Of a stretch of DNA of 36,916 bases, positions 1 to 8,421 are shown piece by piece. The stretch covers positions 1 through 36,916 of the forward strand of contig CAZKHG010000033.1 in assembly GCA_964552655.1 (NCBI GenBank), in the 5' to 3' direction. A program made the translations under genes and the position numbers. The stretch is from CAZKHG01 sp964552655. Lineage in GTDB: Bacteria > Bacteroidota > Bacteroidia > Bacteroidales > Tenuifilaceae. The notes under the pieces were generated by a model. The model ran no database searches. It saw nothing but the letters and a program-made list of their open reading frames with translations, and was not told the origin of the DNA. The first letter of the stretch is position 1. Each line of letters opens with the position of its first letter.

Positions 1-1113
1 AACCCTGGAAAAATATACTTTAAAGACAATTACCTTTTTGTTAATGAACCTGGGAAAGGGATTCATGTAATTGATAATTCCAATCCTTCAAGTCCACAGA
101 AAGTAGCATTTTACGAGATTTTGGGAAATGTTGATATGGCTATCAGGGATAATATACTATTTGCCGATAGCTATATCGACCTGCTTGCTATTGACATATC
201 TGATGTAAACAATCCCATAGAAGTTGGCCGGCTAAAAAATATTTTTCCGGAAATTTTGCCTGAAGGAAATATATGTTATTACTACTCAAAGGTTGACCAC
301 AAAAAAGGGGTTGTAGTTGGCTGGGAGGTTAAAACTGTTACCGAAGAGTATGAGGTTGGTCATTATGGTGGTTGGTTTTACAGGGGAGATATGGATTTCA
401 TAGCAGGAGTAAACACTTCAACCGGAGGTGGATGGAGCCGGGGAGCAGGCGTTGGAGGATCTATGGCAAGGTTTATGCTGAATAATCAGTTCCTTTATGT
501 TATTGCAATCCCAAGCCGGCTTAAAACCATAGAGATATCGTCCGTAAAAAACATGAACGTAATGGACAGCATAGATGTTCCCCGGAATATGGAGACTTTG
601 TTTAAATATAATAGCAATTTATTTATTGGAACCACCACCGGTATGTTAATCTACGACATCACCAATCCTGTTAAACCTCAAAAGGTTACGGAATATGATC
701 ATATATCTTCCTGTGATCCTGTAGTTGTTGATGGTCACTATGCTTATGTTACGCTTCGCACAGGAACGATGTGTGCCAATGGTCAAAACTTACTCGATGT
801 TATTGATATTTCATCTATTGCCAATCCCTACCTGGTAAAATCTTATCCATTTTTTAATCCGCACGGCCTTGGGGTTGATGGCGATCTGCTTTTTATATGC
901 GATGGTGCTGCAGGACTGAAAGTTTACAACAAACATAACCCACTCGAAATTATCACAAATCAGATTGCCCATTTCCCTGATTTTGACACCTATGATGTTA
1001 TTCCTTTCAATGGTGTGCTTATGCTGGTAGGTAAAGGGGGAATTTACCAGTATGGTTACAACAACCCAACCAATCTGGTTTTGCTAAGTCATATTCCTGT
1101 GTATGGTAATTAG
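1..1113 (+). CDS. LVIVD-repeat surface protein, 5' end outside the window
   Basis: The reading frame is open from base 1, so the gene starts upstream; 370 residues are visible. A TTG at 121 is an internal leucine codon, because the repeat pattern continues on both sides of it. The protein consists of repeats of about 40 residues in which a 'x-Y-A/L-Y/F-V' strand is followed by 'hxVIDISxxxNP' (for example VIDNSNPSSPQKV, AIDISDVNNPIEV, IYDITNPVKPQKV and VIDISSIANPYLV). This is the LVIVD repeat, known from beta-propeller-like secreted proteins of Bacteroidota; the molecular role of the family is not established. The next gene begins 9 bases after the stop and encodes a secreted barrel-like protein, so the two are probably co-transcribed. 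The family call is secure; no ligand can be proposed. Confidence 0.85.
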   Translation, partial: NPGKIYFKDNYLFVNEPGKGIHVIDNSNPSSPQKVAFYEILGNVDMAIRDNILFADSYIDLLAIDISDVNNPIEVGRLKNIFPEILPEGNICYYYSKVDHKKGVVVGWEVKTVTEEYEVGHYGGWFYRGDMDFIAGVNTSTGGGWSRGAGVGGSMARFMLNNQFLYVIAIPSRLKTIEISSVKNMNVMDSIDVPRNMETLFKYNSNLFIGTTTGMLIYDITNPVKPQKVTEYDHISSCDPVVVDGHYAYVTLRTGTMCANGQNLLDVIDISSIANPYLVKSYPFFNPHGLGVDGDLLFICDGAAGLKVYNKHNPLEIITNQIAHFPDFDTYDVIPFNGVLMLVGKGGIYQYGYNNPTNLVLLSHIPVYGN

Positions 1114-1122
1114 AAATAGATT

Positions 1123-1797
1123 ATGTTAAGAAAAATTGCTGCACTTATTCTCCTTTTATATCATTATTCAGGTTTCACATTCCCGGTGTCAAAAGATCCC
1201 ATTAAATTTAATAGCGATACATTAGATTTAAAGAGAAAAATTGCGCCAAAGATTCAAAATAATAATGTTGCCATTCAACCTTCCTCAAGAAGTTGTGGCT
1301 ACCAAATACAGTTCACGGCTGGTGTACTCGCCGGAAAAACAAAAATTGGGAACGAGTACACCATGAGTTTCCACATTTCAAATGGTTTCCAATTTACCAA
1401 TGGGTTTTATTTAGGAGTTGGTTGTGGCGCCGAGCATCTTGTTGTGCCAGTAATCCCGGCTTTTGGAGAGATAACCTATCGTTTTATTGACAACCAGTTT
1501 GCTCCATTCATTTTCATAAAAAGTGGTTATGGGTTTGCTTTCATTGATAAAAATGACAATCCATATTACTACGACGACTATAACAATGACTACCCATACG
1601 ATTCAAAAGGGGGATTAATGTTCAACACCGGAATGGGAATAGCCAATTATACATGGGAAAAAGTTGCAGTTGTTGTTGCGCTTGGCTATCGTTTCCAAAG
1701 AGTTACAGAAACCGAGCGGATGTGGAACGGAATGCAACGTGAGCGGATATCAAAAATCAAAAGCATTGAAGTTAAATTTGGGTTTATTTTTAGGTAA
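1123..1797 (+). CDS. Small secreted outer-membrane beta-barrel-like protein
   Basis: The protein has 224 residues and begins with a hydrophobic signal sequence (about residues 1-20, MLRKIAALILLLYHYSGFTF). From about residue 60 it alternates short amphipathic strands rich in aromatic residues and glycine (YQIQFTAGVLAG, GFYLGVGCGAEH, PFIFIKSGYGFAF, VAVVVALGYRFQ) and ends in a strand finishing with Phe-Arg (KSIEVKFGFIFR). This is the look of small 8-stranded outer-membrane barrels of Bacteroidota. An acidic, tyrosine-rich loop (about residues 147-160) probably faces outward. It lies 9 bases after the LVIVD-repeat gene and is likely in the same transcript, so the two may work together at the cell surface. 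I do not recognise a specific family, and the function is unknown. Confidence 0.7.
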   Translation: MLRKIAALILLLYHYSGFTFPVSKDPIKFNSDTLDLKRKIAPKIQNNNVAIQPSSRSCGYQIQFTAGVLAGKTKIGNEYTMSFHISNGFQFTNGFYLGVGCGAEHLVVPVIPAFGEITYRFIDNQFAPFIFIKSGYGFAFIDKNDNPYYYDDYNNDYPYDSKGGLMFNTGMGIANYTWEKVAVVVALGYRFQRVTETERMWNGMQRERISKIKSIEVKFGFIFR

Positions 1798-1869
1798 CAC
1801 CCAGCATAACTTCAATTACAATTATTTAATTTTATTACAGATATTTGTTGCCAATAAAAATTGCGCCAA

Positions 1870-2568
1870 CTAGGCTTTTTCTTTAATATACCTGATCAGC
1901 GATTCAAATATCAACCGTCCATCGGTATTGCCCAGCTCATCGTCTGAAGCCCTTTCGGGGTGAGGCATCATTCCAAAAACATTCATGTTTTTATTACAGA
2001 TGCCCGCAATATTCTCTAACGATCCGTTTGGATTCACCGATTCTGAAATATTCCCGTTTTCATCGCAATAACGGAAGAGAATCTGTCCGTTCATCCGCAT
2101 CTCGGCAATGGTTTCCCGATCGGCAAAGTATTTCCCTTCCCCATGGGCTATCGGAATTTTCAAAGCTGTGTTTCTTGAAAGGTATGCGGTTAGTGCAGAT
2201 GTTTTACTGTCGGGTATTAAATAGATATTCTTACATATAAATTTTCTTGAGTTGTTATGCATGAGCGCCCCCGGTAACAGTCCTGCTTCGCAAAGAATCT
2301 GGAACCCGTTGCATATTCCAAAAACATAGCCTCCGTTGCTGGCAAACTCAATCACCTTCTGCATAATGGGAGAAAACCGGGCAAGCGCACCGGATCGTAA
2401 ATAATCGCCATAGGAGAACCCTCCCGGGAGTATCACTACATCAACCCCTTGTAAATCGGTGCTTTTGTGCCACAATTCCACCACATCCTGCTCTAGCAGG
2501 TTTTTTAGGACATAGATTGTATCCTGATCGCAATTGGAACCGGGAAAGATTACAATTCCAAATTTCAT
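1870..2568 (-). CDS. purQ: Phosphoribosylformylglycinamidine synthase, glutaminase subunit PurQ
   Basis: This cytoplasmic class I glutamine amidotransferase supplies ammonia for the fourth step of purine synthesis, converting FGAR to FGAM. It has 232 residues, the usual PurQ size. Visible motifs are FPGSNCDQDT near the N-terminus, PGGFSYGDYLRSGA (residues 48-61), the nucleophile Cys86 in GICNGFQILCEAG, and the rest of the triad, His203 and Glu205, in MMPHPERA. ATG at 2568 gives the full conserved N-terminus. Its partners PurL (small form) and PurS are not in the window, so the gene is transcribed alone here. A TAnnTTTG element lies 25 bases upstream of the start. Many Bacteroidota carry the fused long PurL instead, so a separate PurQ is informative about the lineage. 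The call is firm. Confidence 0.95.
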   Translation of the reverse strand: MKFGIVIFPGSNCDQDTIYVLKNLLEQDVVELWHKSTDLQGVDVVILPGGFSYGDYLRSGALARFSPIMQKVIEFASNGGYVFGICNGFQILCEAGLLPGALMHNNSRKFICKNIYLIPDSKTSALTAYLSRNTALKIPIAHGEGKYFADRETIAEMRMNGQILFRYCDENGNISESVNPNGSLENIAGICNKNMNVFGMMPHPERASDDELGNTDGRLIFESLIRYIKEKA

Positions 2569-2593
2569 ATTTTTAAATGCTAAAATCTGAGCC

Positions 2594-2601
2594 CAAAGAT
2601 A
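2594..2601 (-). promoter_or_regulatory. Candidate -7 element of the purQ promoter
   Basis: On the reverse strand the sequence reads TATCTTTG, an exact match to the Bacteroidota -7 consensus TAnnTTTG, 25 bases before the purQ start codon. No clear TTG -33 element is seen at the right spacing, so the call rests on the -7 box and its position alone. Confidence 0.4.
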
Positions 2602-2908
2602 AATAATAATTCTTCTTACCCGACGCGAGTTAAAATCTTATGAATAATTATTATACATCGCCTGTGCAAGTTGCCCGTTGCAAGGTGTTGGTTGCTCGAA
2701 TTAAACAAATAAACTTACATTGCTTAATTCTTTTAAACTAATTGCAAATAACCCATTAAATACATTCAAACTAACTTAAAGCAGATTCATGATGTATTTC
2801 TAATCATTTTATCATAAAGATTCCTTAACCACCAATAAAAATACTTTTATGCTTTTGCAGATTAGCAAAGTATTTATATTTTTAGCAAACTTATGCAGCC
2901 CCTTTCCA

Positions 2909-2916
2909 TAATTTTG
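2909..2916 (+). promoter_or_regulatory. Candidate -7 element of the signalling operon promoter
   Basis: TAATTTTG matches the Bacteroidota -7 consensus TAnnTTTG and lies 47 bases upstream of the first cheR start codon, which predicts a leader of about 40 nt. The expected -33 TTG is not well conserved (TTTAG about 24 bases upstream is the nearest). Confidence 0.4.
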
Positions 2917-2963
2917 GGTAACGATTTTTTAATGAGTTGGAATCAGATTTTTGAACTGCTTTT

Positions 2964-3803
2964 ATGGTTGTAACCGATCAGGATCTTCAGTATTTCGTAA
3001 CAACGCTCAAAAACGTGTCGAAGTACGATTTTACCGAATACTCGGATAAATCGTTAAAACGTCGGCTGCAAAAGGTTTTAACCGATTATAACCTGGAAAT
3101 GGTTAGCTTGTTGACCAACCTGAAACAGGATTCCGATTTTGTTGAAAAGATTGTTAAAGAGGTTACAGTAAACACCACCGAACTTTTTCGTGATCCCCAG
3201 GTATGGCATTTGCTGCGATCAAGAATCTTACCCCGGTTTAAAAATAACAAAACCATCAATATCTGGCACGCCGGGTGCTCCACCGGGCAAGAGGTTTATT
3301 CAATGCTCATCCTGCTCAATGAGATGGGGATGTACGATCGGGCAAAGATATTTGCCACCGATCTCAATAACGACGTTTTGGATGCCGCCAAAAAGGGTAT
3401 ATATAAATACCGATTCAACATAGGTTATCTCGATAATTTCGATAAAGTAATCAAGCAAAACCCATTAAACTTTGAGGAGTATAATGATGTTCCCTACGAG
3501 AGGTATTTTGATATTGATAAGGTTAAGGATACCATAACCATCAAAAAAATCCTAACCGAGAAACCAATATTCCGTAAACACGATCTGGTGAGGGATGGGA
3601 ATCTCTTTTTTGCTAAATTTGATTTAATCCTATGTCGCAACGTGATAATTTATTTTAACTATACCCTGCAAAACAAAGTTTTTGAACTTTTTCATTCGAA
3701 CCTGTACCCCAAGGGTTGCCTTTTGCTGGGTATGCATGAGACTATACTTGGCCCCTGGGCAAATAAATTTGAGAAAATCGGACAAGCATACATAAAAAAA
3801 TAG
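2964..3803 (+). CDS. CheR-type protein-glutamate O-methyltransferase
   Basis: This is a 279-residue cytoplasmic SAM-dependent methyltransferase of the CheR family, which methylates glutamate side chains of chemoreceptors. An N-terminal helical domain (about 1-65) precedes the catalytic domain. Visible motifs are NTTELFRD (70-77), the glycine-rich SAM loop AGCSTGQE (103-110), the acidic motif after strand 2, ATDLN (131-135), and CRNVIIYFN (224-232). All expected SAM-contact motifs are intact, so it should be active. It opens a nine-gene operon with a sensor 25 bases downstream, a second decayed CheR and a CheB. No methyl-accepting chemotaxis protein is encoded nearby, so its substrate may be one of the operon's own coiled-coil sensors; that is inference. 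The first ATG of the frame fits the family N-terminus. Confidence 0.92.
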   Translation: MVVTDQDLQYFVTTLKNVSKYDFTEYSDKSLKRRLQKVLTDYNLEMVSLLTNLKQDSDFVEKIVKEVTVNTTELFRDPQVWHLLRSRILPRFKNNKTINIWHAGCSTGQEVYSMLILLNEMGMYDRAKIFATDLNNDVLDAAKKGIYKYRFNIGYLDNFDKVIKQNPLNFEEYNDVPYERYFDIDKVKDTITIKKILTEKPIFRKHDLVRDGNLFFAKFDLILCRNVIIYFNYTLQNKVFELFHSNLYPKGCLLLGMHETILGPWANKFEKIGQAYIKK

Positions 3804-3828
3804 TTTATCAAATAAATAATAGATAAGG

Positions 3829-6213
3829 ATGAAGCTTTTTCGAAACCTGAGCATAAACAGACGCATTCAACTAATACTTATCCCATTAGTTGTAATACTC
3901 TTCGCCATTTCCGGAATTGTATTAAACAAATTGTCTGTAAAGCGGGTGTCATTAGCGGCTCAGAATGAAATGGGAGTTTACCTCGACCGTATGTCTTTAC
4001 TTCTCCAGGTAGTTGAGGGGAATACCGACAAAGGTTTTACCAACTCTGACTATGTGCTCATCAAACCCTTCTTTAGCAAGAATGCCTATTACAAAACTGA
4101 CTATCCTTTCTTGTTCAACACATCCGGTCAGCTGATAGTTCACCTCTTCAAGGAGGGTGAACGGTTACCATCTTCTGCCTTTCGTCAGGTGATTTCCGGT
4201 CATAAAAACGAGGGTATGGTTGAATATGTAGATTTCGATGGCGTTAAAAAACAAAACTACATCCTTTACTATCGGTATTTCGAACCTTACAACGCCTATA
4301 TTGGGGTAAGTGTTCCCAAAAATGAACTTTTTGAGAGTACAAATCAAAACCGGCTCGTGCTTATAATTATTGCGGCCCTTGCCGTGATTATATTCTCCAT
4401 TGTAATTAATTTAGTACTGAACCCAATAATTCTGATCATCAAGAAAATCAACACATCCATAAAAACACTTGCCCGGGGTGAAACACCTGAAAGGTACCAC
4501 TCAGGCTATCAGGATGAAGTTGGACAGATAGTTGATTCACTTAACACGCTTGTTGAGGGGCTCAAACAGACCGCCGAATTTGCCAATGAAATTGGTAAAA
4601 ATCATTTAGATGCTCAGTACAAGACCTTGGGTGAAAACGATGTGCTGGGTAACTCTCTGATTAATATGCGGGCAAGCCTTAAAGCCGCCCTGGAAGAAGA
4701 GGCTAAAAGAAAGAAAGAGGATGAAATCAGAAGTTGGACTACTGCGGGGTTGGCTAAGTTTGGGGATATCCTCAGACAGGATAATGATAACCTTGAAAGG
4801 TTGGCTGACAACATCATTCAAAACCTGGTTAGTTATCTTGATTCCAACCAGGGTGGACTGTTTATATACAACGATGATGATCCGGAAAACAAACACCTAG
4901 AACTGGTATCGGCTTTTGCATACAACCGGAAAAAGTTTCAGGAAAAGAGGATTCAGCTTAATGAAGGACTTGTGGGAACCTGTGCGGTTGAGAAACAAAC
5001 CATCTACCTTAAGGAGATACCCAATGATTACATCAAAATAACATCTGGATTGGGCGATGCCCCGCCAACCACCCTCTTAATTGTTCCGCTTAAACTTGAG
5101 GACTCAATATTCGGGGTTTTGGAAATTGCCTCGTTCAACGAGTTCCTCCCGCATGAAATTGAGTTTGTCGAAAAAATTGGCGAAAGCATAGCATCAACAT
5201 TGTCCTCGGTTAAAAACGGGATCCGGACCAAACAGCTGTTGGAGCAATCGCAGCAACAACGGGAAGAAATGGCTGCCCAGGAAGAGGAGATGCGTCAAAA
5301 CATGGAGGAAATGCAGGCTACACAGGAAGAAATGGCCAGAAAAACACTTGAAATGGAAGGGATGTCTGCCGCGATTAATGAAGCGCTTCTCTTCTGTGAA
5401 CTCGATGATTCCTGCATAATCAACAACCCCAACGCAAATCTGCTCAGCCTAACCGGTTATTCCAAACCCGAACTGGAGGGGAAATCCTTATTCGAACTAC
5501 TGCATGACGATGAGAGCTCGTCCTTTAGAAGCCAATGGGCAGAGATTATCTCGGGACAATCATATAAATCTACCATGCACTGGGTTAATCAGAATAACAG
5601 CGACCTGTTCATTTTAGCCAGTATCAGCCCTGCTTTTGACGAGATGGGCTCAATTTATAAAATCTACTTCCTGGGACAAGATGTCACTGAAAATAAACAG
5701 CTGGAGATCAGGGCACAACAACAGGCTGAGGAGATAGAACAAAACCTTTTGGAGATCAAAGTAGAACAGGAGCTCTCTGTTCAACGCGAGAAGGAAATGA
5801 AGGCTTTACTTGATGCACTAAATTCCCTCTGTCTGGTCAACGAACTTGACCCATCGGGGTTAATTACCTACATAAATCAGAAAAATGTTGACCTGCTGGG
5901 TGATAAAAAAGAGGATATTGAGGGTAAATTCTTATCGGAGATAGATTTTCAGGCGAAGAACAAGCCCAAGGAGTTTGAAAAATTCTGGAATAAGATCATT
6001 AGCGGAGTCAAACAAAAACGCGAATTCCACCTGAACGTAAAAGGGAAGGATATCTACATTTCGGAGAACTTTATCCCGATTAAAGATGAAAATGGTGAGC
6101 TTGTTAAGATTATTAACATTGGTTTTGATATCACAGAAAGTAAACTTAAAGAACTGGAAATGAATAAGCTGATAAGCGAACTCGATCAGCTTAAAAATAA
6201 AAAGAAAAAGTAG
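3829..6213 (+). CDS. Membrane sensor: periplasmic domain, HAMP, GAF, coiled coil, two PAS, no output domain
   Basis: The protein has 794 residues. A first membrane helix (about 13-33), a periplasmic sensing domain of about 140 residues (single-Cache-like; about 35-172) and a second helix (about 175-200) are followed by a HAMP domain with the DEVGQIVDSL motif (229-238) and a second HAMP-like unit ending ENDVLGNSLINM (269-280). A GAF domain (about 305-460) contains the segment YIKITSGLGDAPPTTLL. A Glu/Gln-rich coiled coil (about 471-515) leads to PAS 1 (about 515-625), another coil, and PAS 2 (about 655-780). The protein ends in a lysine-rich coil. There is no kinase, receiver, GGDEF, phosphatase or MCP signalling tip. 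It may therefore signal by protein contact or be a CheR/CheB substrate. Its GAF is related to those at 7635 and 8422. Confidence 0.85.
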   Translation: MKLFRNLSINRRIQLILIPLVVILFAISGIVLNKLSVKRVSLAAQNEMGVYLDRMSLLLQVVEGNTDKGFTNSDYVLIKPFFSKNAYYKTDYPFLFNTSGQLIVHLFKEGERLPSSAFRQVISGHKNEGMVEYVDFDGVKKQNYILYYRYFEPYNAYIGVSVPKNELFESTNQNRLVLIIIAALAVIIFSIVINLVLNPIILIIKKINTSIKTLARGETPERYHSGYQDEVGQIVDSLNTLVEGLKQTAEFANEIGKNHLDAQYKTLGENDVLGNSLINMRASLKAALEEEAKRKKEDEIRSWTTAGLAKFGDILRQDNDNLERLADNIIQNLVSYLDSNQGGLFIYNDDDPENKHLELVSAFAYNRKKFQEKRIQLNEGLVGTCAVEKQTIYLKEIPNDYIKITSGLGDAPPTTLLIVPLKLEDSIFGVLEIASFNEFLPHEIEFVEKIGESIASTLSSVKNGIRTKQLLEQSQQQREEMAAQEEEMRQNMEEMQATQEEMARKTLEMEGMSAAINEALLFCELDDSCIINNPNANLLSLTGYSKPELEGKSLFELLHDDESSSFRSQWAEIISGQSYKSTMHWVNQNNSDLFILASISPAFDEMGSIYKIYFLGQDVTENKQLEIRAQQQAEEIEQNLLEIKVEQELSVQREKEMKALLDALNSLCLVNELDPSGLITYINQKNVDLLGDKKEDIEGKFLSEIDFQAKNKPKEFEKFWNKIISGVKQKREFHLNVKGKDIYISENFIPIKDENGELVKIINIGFDITESKLKELEMNKLISELDQLKNKKKK

Positions 6214-6218
6214 GCTAA

Positions 6219-7064
6219 ATGCTTGTCGAAATGCTTAGATACGAGATTGGAATAGTTGAAACACGCAATGTTATTAAAGCAATCCTTGATGGCTTTAACT
6301 ATGATTTCAGGGATTATGCTCTAACTTCATTCAAGCGTAGGCTTGAGGAGGTTATCATTAACAACGGACTGAAGGATGCTGACGGGTTAATCAGCAGGCT
6401 TCAAACCAATAAAGAGTACTTTGACAGCTTCCTTTTCGAAATAACTCCTGAAACCACTGAGATGTTTCGTGACCCGTCTCTTTGGAGGGCTCTGCGCGAT
6501 GAGATTATTCCTGACATTACAAAAGGCACATCTTCTAAACCAAAAATATGGTTAGCCTCCTTTGACTCAGGTGAAGAGCTTTATTCGCTAGCAATTATCC
6601 TTAAAGAATCCCACCTGCTTTCGGAGGTTCAGATTTACGCATCAAATTTCAGCGAAAGAACCGTTGACAAGATTCGTAGCGGTAGGATGGATGTTAAGCA
6701 GATTGAAGTGAACGAAGCCAACTACCTGCGGTTAAATGGCAAACATAAATTCTCCGATTACTACAAGATTGAAAATGGGCTGGCAATTCTTGATACCAGT
6801 CTTATTAGCGGGGTAAATTTTATTAAGCAAAATACAACATTCGACAATGCGCCAGGCGGTATCAAGCTGGTTTTATTCAGGAATCAAACCATATACTACA
6901 ACCAGCTGCTCCAGGAAAGGGTTCTGGCTCAGATTTCGAATAGTACTGTACCCGGTGGATACATGATTCTTGGCGTTAAAGAAACTTTGGAAAATACGAA
7001 CACAAGCAATAAATTTACCGTTTTTAACGATTTGGAAAAAATTTATAAGAAAAAAACTACATAG
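6219..7064 (+). CDS. CheR-like protein with decayed SAM-binding motifs, probable pseudoenzyme
   Basis: The 281 residues align along their length with the CheR encoded at 2964: TTEMFRDPSLW (79-89) matches its TTELFRDPQVW, and the C-terminal GGYMILGVKETL matches its KGCLLLGMHETI. The cofactor site has changed. The SAM loop AGCSTGQE is ASFDSGEE (113-120), losing the first glycine and the cysteine. The acidic residue after strand 2, ATDLN, is ASNFS (141-145). CRNVIIYFN has become FRNQTIYYN (220-228). Loss of the ribose-binding acid argues against normal methyl transfer. It could be a regulatory or scaffold partner of the active CheR, or of the PAS/GAF sensor encoded 5 bases upstream. An alternative ATG start lies at 6231. 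CheR descent is clear; catalytic death is inferred. Confidence 0.8.
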   Translation: MLVEMLRYEIGIVETRNVIKAILDGFNYDFRDYALTSFKRRLEEVIINNGLKDADGLISRLQTNKEYFDSFLFEITPETTEMFRDPSLWRALRDEIIPDITKGTSSKPKIWLASFDSGEELYSLAIILKESHLLSEVQIYASNFSERTVDKIRSGRMDVKQIEVNEANYLRLNGKHKFSDYYKIENGLAILDTSLISGVNFIKQNTTFDNAPGGIKLVLFRNQTIYYNQLLQERVLAQISNSTVPGGYMILGVKETLENTNTSNKFTVFNDLEKIYKKKTT

Positions 7065-7068
7065 CTGT

Positions 7069-7638
7069 ATGTACAAAGCAGTCATAATAGGTGGTTCTGC
7101 TGGGAGTTTTCAGGTAATAACTAAAATTCTTCACTCATTGCCTGCAACCTTCCCTCTCCCTGTGCTTCTCAGCTTGCACAGGCTTAAACACGTACGTAGC
7201 GGTTTTGTAGAAGCCTTATCAATAAAAACATCCATTCCGATTGTTGAACCATTCGATAAAGATCAGATAAAACCCGGGAAAGCATACCTCGCTCCTGCCA
7301 ATTATCATATGTTCATTGAGCTTGGGAATAAAATCGCCCTATCCACTGAAGAACCAGTGAACCATTCCCGCCCAAGCATTGATTTGTCATTTATCACAGC
7401 AGCTCAGGTTTATAGGGAAAAACTTATCGGCATAATTCTTTCTGGTGCAAATAAAGATGGCGCGTACGGCCTCAAAAAAATTAAAGATTACGGAGGTTTG
7501 GTCATTGTTCAGGATCCGGTAGAATGTCAGGTTAAAACTATGACAGAGGCATCGCTCAAGATGACCAAGGTTGATCATATCTTCTCAACCAATGAAATAA
7601 TTAAATTTTTACAAAATATTAAAGCATCCACCCAATGA
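7069..7638 (+). CDS. Stand-alone CheB methylesterase domain without a receiver domain
   Basis: This 189-residue protein is the catalytic domain of CheB, which hydrolyses glutamyl methyl esters (and deamidates glutamine) on chemoreceptors. The triad is present: Ser10 in IGGSAGS, His37 in LLSLHRLKH and Asp130 in ILSGANKDGAYG. The conserved RPSIDLSF (101-108) and TMTEASL segments are also seen. The usual N-terminal receiver domain is absent, so activity cannot be controlled by CheA phosphorylation through this protein. I chose ATG 7069; the frame is open upstream into cheR2 (ATG at 6970), but that extension has no CheB similarity. It starts 4 bases after the cheR2 stop and overlaps the next gene by ATGA. 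Together with CheR it could set the methylation state of an operon-encoded sensor. Confidence 0.9.
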   Translation: MYKAVIIGGSAGSFQVITKILHSLPATFPLPVLLSLHRLKHVRSGFVEALSIKTSIPIVEPFDKDQIKPGKAYLAPANYHMFIELGNKIALSTEEPVNHSRPSIDLSFITAAQVYREKLIGIILSGANKDGAYGLKKIKDYGGLVIVQDPVECQVKTMTEASLKMTKVDHIFSTNEIIKFLQNIKASTQ

Positions 7639-8420
7639 GTATAAGCAGAAAATTACTTAAATACTTGCCGGGGATTTTAATAATACTCCTGTTTATATTT
7701 GTTTTACTGACATTTAGGTCATATCAAAACATGTTGGTTCATAATGGGGTGAACGATTTCCCCACCTGGGCCGTGTTCTTTCAAATCCTGATTTCAATCA
7801 TTGGGGTTCTCTTTTACTTCCTCCTGATTAATGCCTTCGGCAAATTTAAAGGTATCGAAAATGAGGTTAAATCGCTCAAAAGATATATTGAACAAACAAA
7901 GCGAGAGGAGGAGAAACAAGAAGAAGTATTTGAGGAGAGAATGGATGCTGAAATGGAATCCTCTGCATTAATACCCGATAATCGGGAAGATATTATAAAA
8001 TTTGGGGAAACGCTTCTATCCAACATTGCACATAAAATTGAGATTGTTCAAGGTCTTGTATATCTGAAAGATCCGGTTACAGGGATATTCAGTTTTTCTT
8101 CCGGATACGCATATTATTCGGAATCTGAACCAGTCTCATATAAAGAGGGCGAAACCCTTTCCGGCCAAGTAGCAAAAAACAAACGGGTACTCAACTTATA
8201 TCCTGTACCCGATGATTATATAACAATCCTTTCGGGCACAGGGAAAGGATCACCAAAGCACTTGATGATAATACCCATAGTTACACCTGATAACGAAACG
8301 ACAGGGATAATCGAGGTTGCATCATTTAAGGCATTTGGTAGTGAATATGAACAACTTTTTGAACTACTGGGAAAAAAGGTAGGCAAATTGTTATCAGCAT
8401 CAATTAACAACAGGGCGTAG
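7635..8420 (+). CDS. Membrane-anchored GAF domain protein
   Basis: The protein has 261 residues. Two membrane helices (about 11-28 and 46-67) enclose a short periplasmic loop. A charged coiled coil (about 70-108, rich in Glu and Lys) leads to a single GAF domain (about 120-255) and the protein ends there. The GAF carries DDYITILSGTGKGSPKHLMIIPI (about 193-215), the same signature as in the proteins encoded at 3829 and 8422, which marks the three as related. It has no output domain and may pair with the phosphatase encoded one base downstream through its coil. Its ATG overlaps the cheB stop (ATGA), pointing to translational coupling. The ligand of the GAF domain is unknown. Confidence 0.8.
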   Translation: MSISRKLLKYLPGILIILLFIFVLLTFRSYQNMLVHNGVNDFPTWAVFFQILISIIGVLFYFLLINAFGKFKGIENEVKSLKRYIEQTKREEEKQEEVFEERMDAEMESSALIPDNREDIIKFGETLLSNIAHKIEIVQGLVYLKDPVTGIFSFSSGYAYYSESEPVSYKEGETLSGQVAKNKRVLNLYPVPDDYITILSGTGKGSPKHLMIIPIVTPDNETTGIIEVASFKAFGSEYEQLFELLGKKVGKLLSASINNRA

Positions 8421-8421
8421 T

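Larger units (their letters stand above)
2569..2963. other. Intergenic region between divergent purQ and the signalling operon
   Basis: About 395 AT-rich bases with no convincing reading frame. It separates divergent genes and so should hold both promoters. A -7-like element is visible for each strand near the respective start codons (listed separately). The middle contains short GTTGC-type direct repeats around 2665-2700 that I cannot interpret. Confidence 0.6.

Noticed and set aside
2660..2702. Short GTTGC direct repeats between purQ and cheR
   Set aside because: Units are 5-6 bases with irregular spacing; too short for a regulatory or CRISPR-type call.
6970..7068. N-terminal extension of the CheB protein from ATG 6970
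   Set aside because: It lies inside the cheR2 coding region in another frame and has no CheB similarity; the family begins exactly at ATG 7069.
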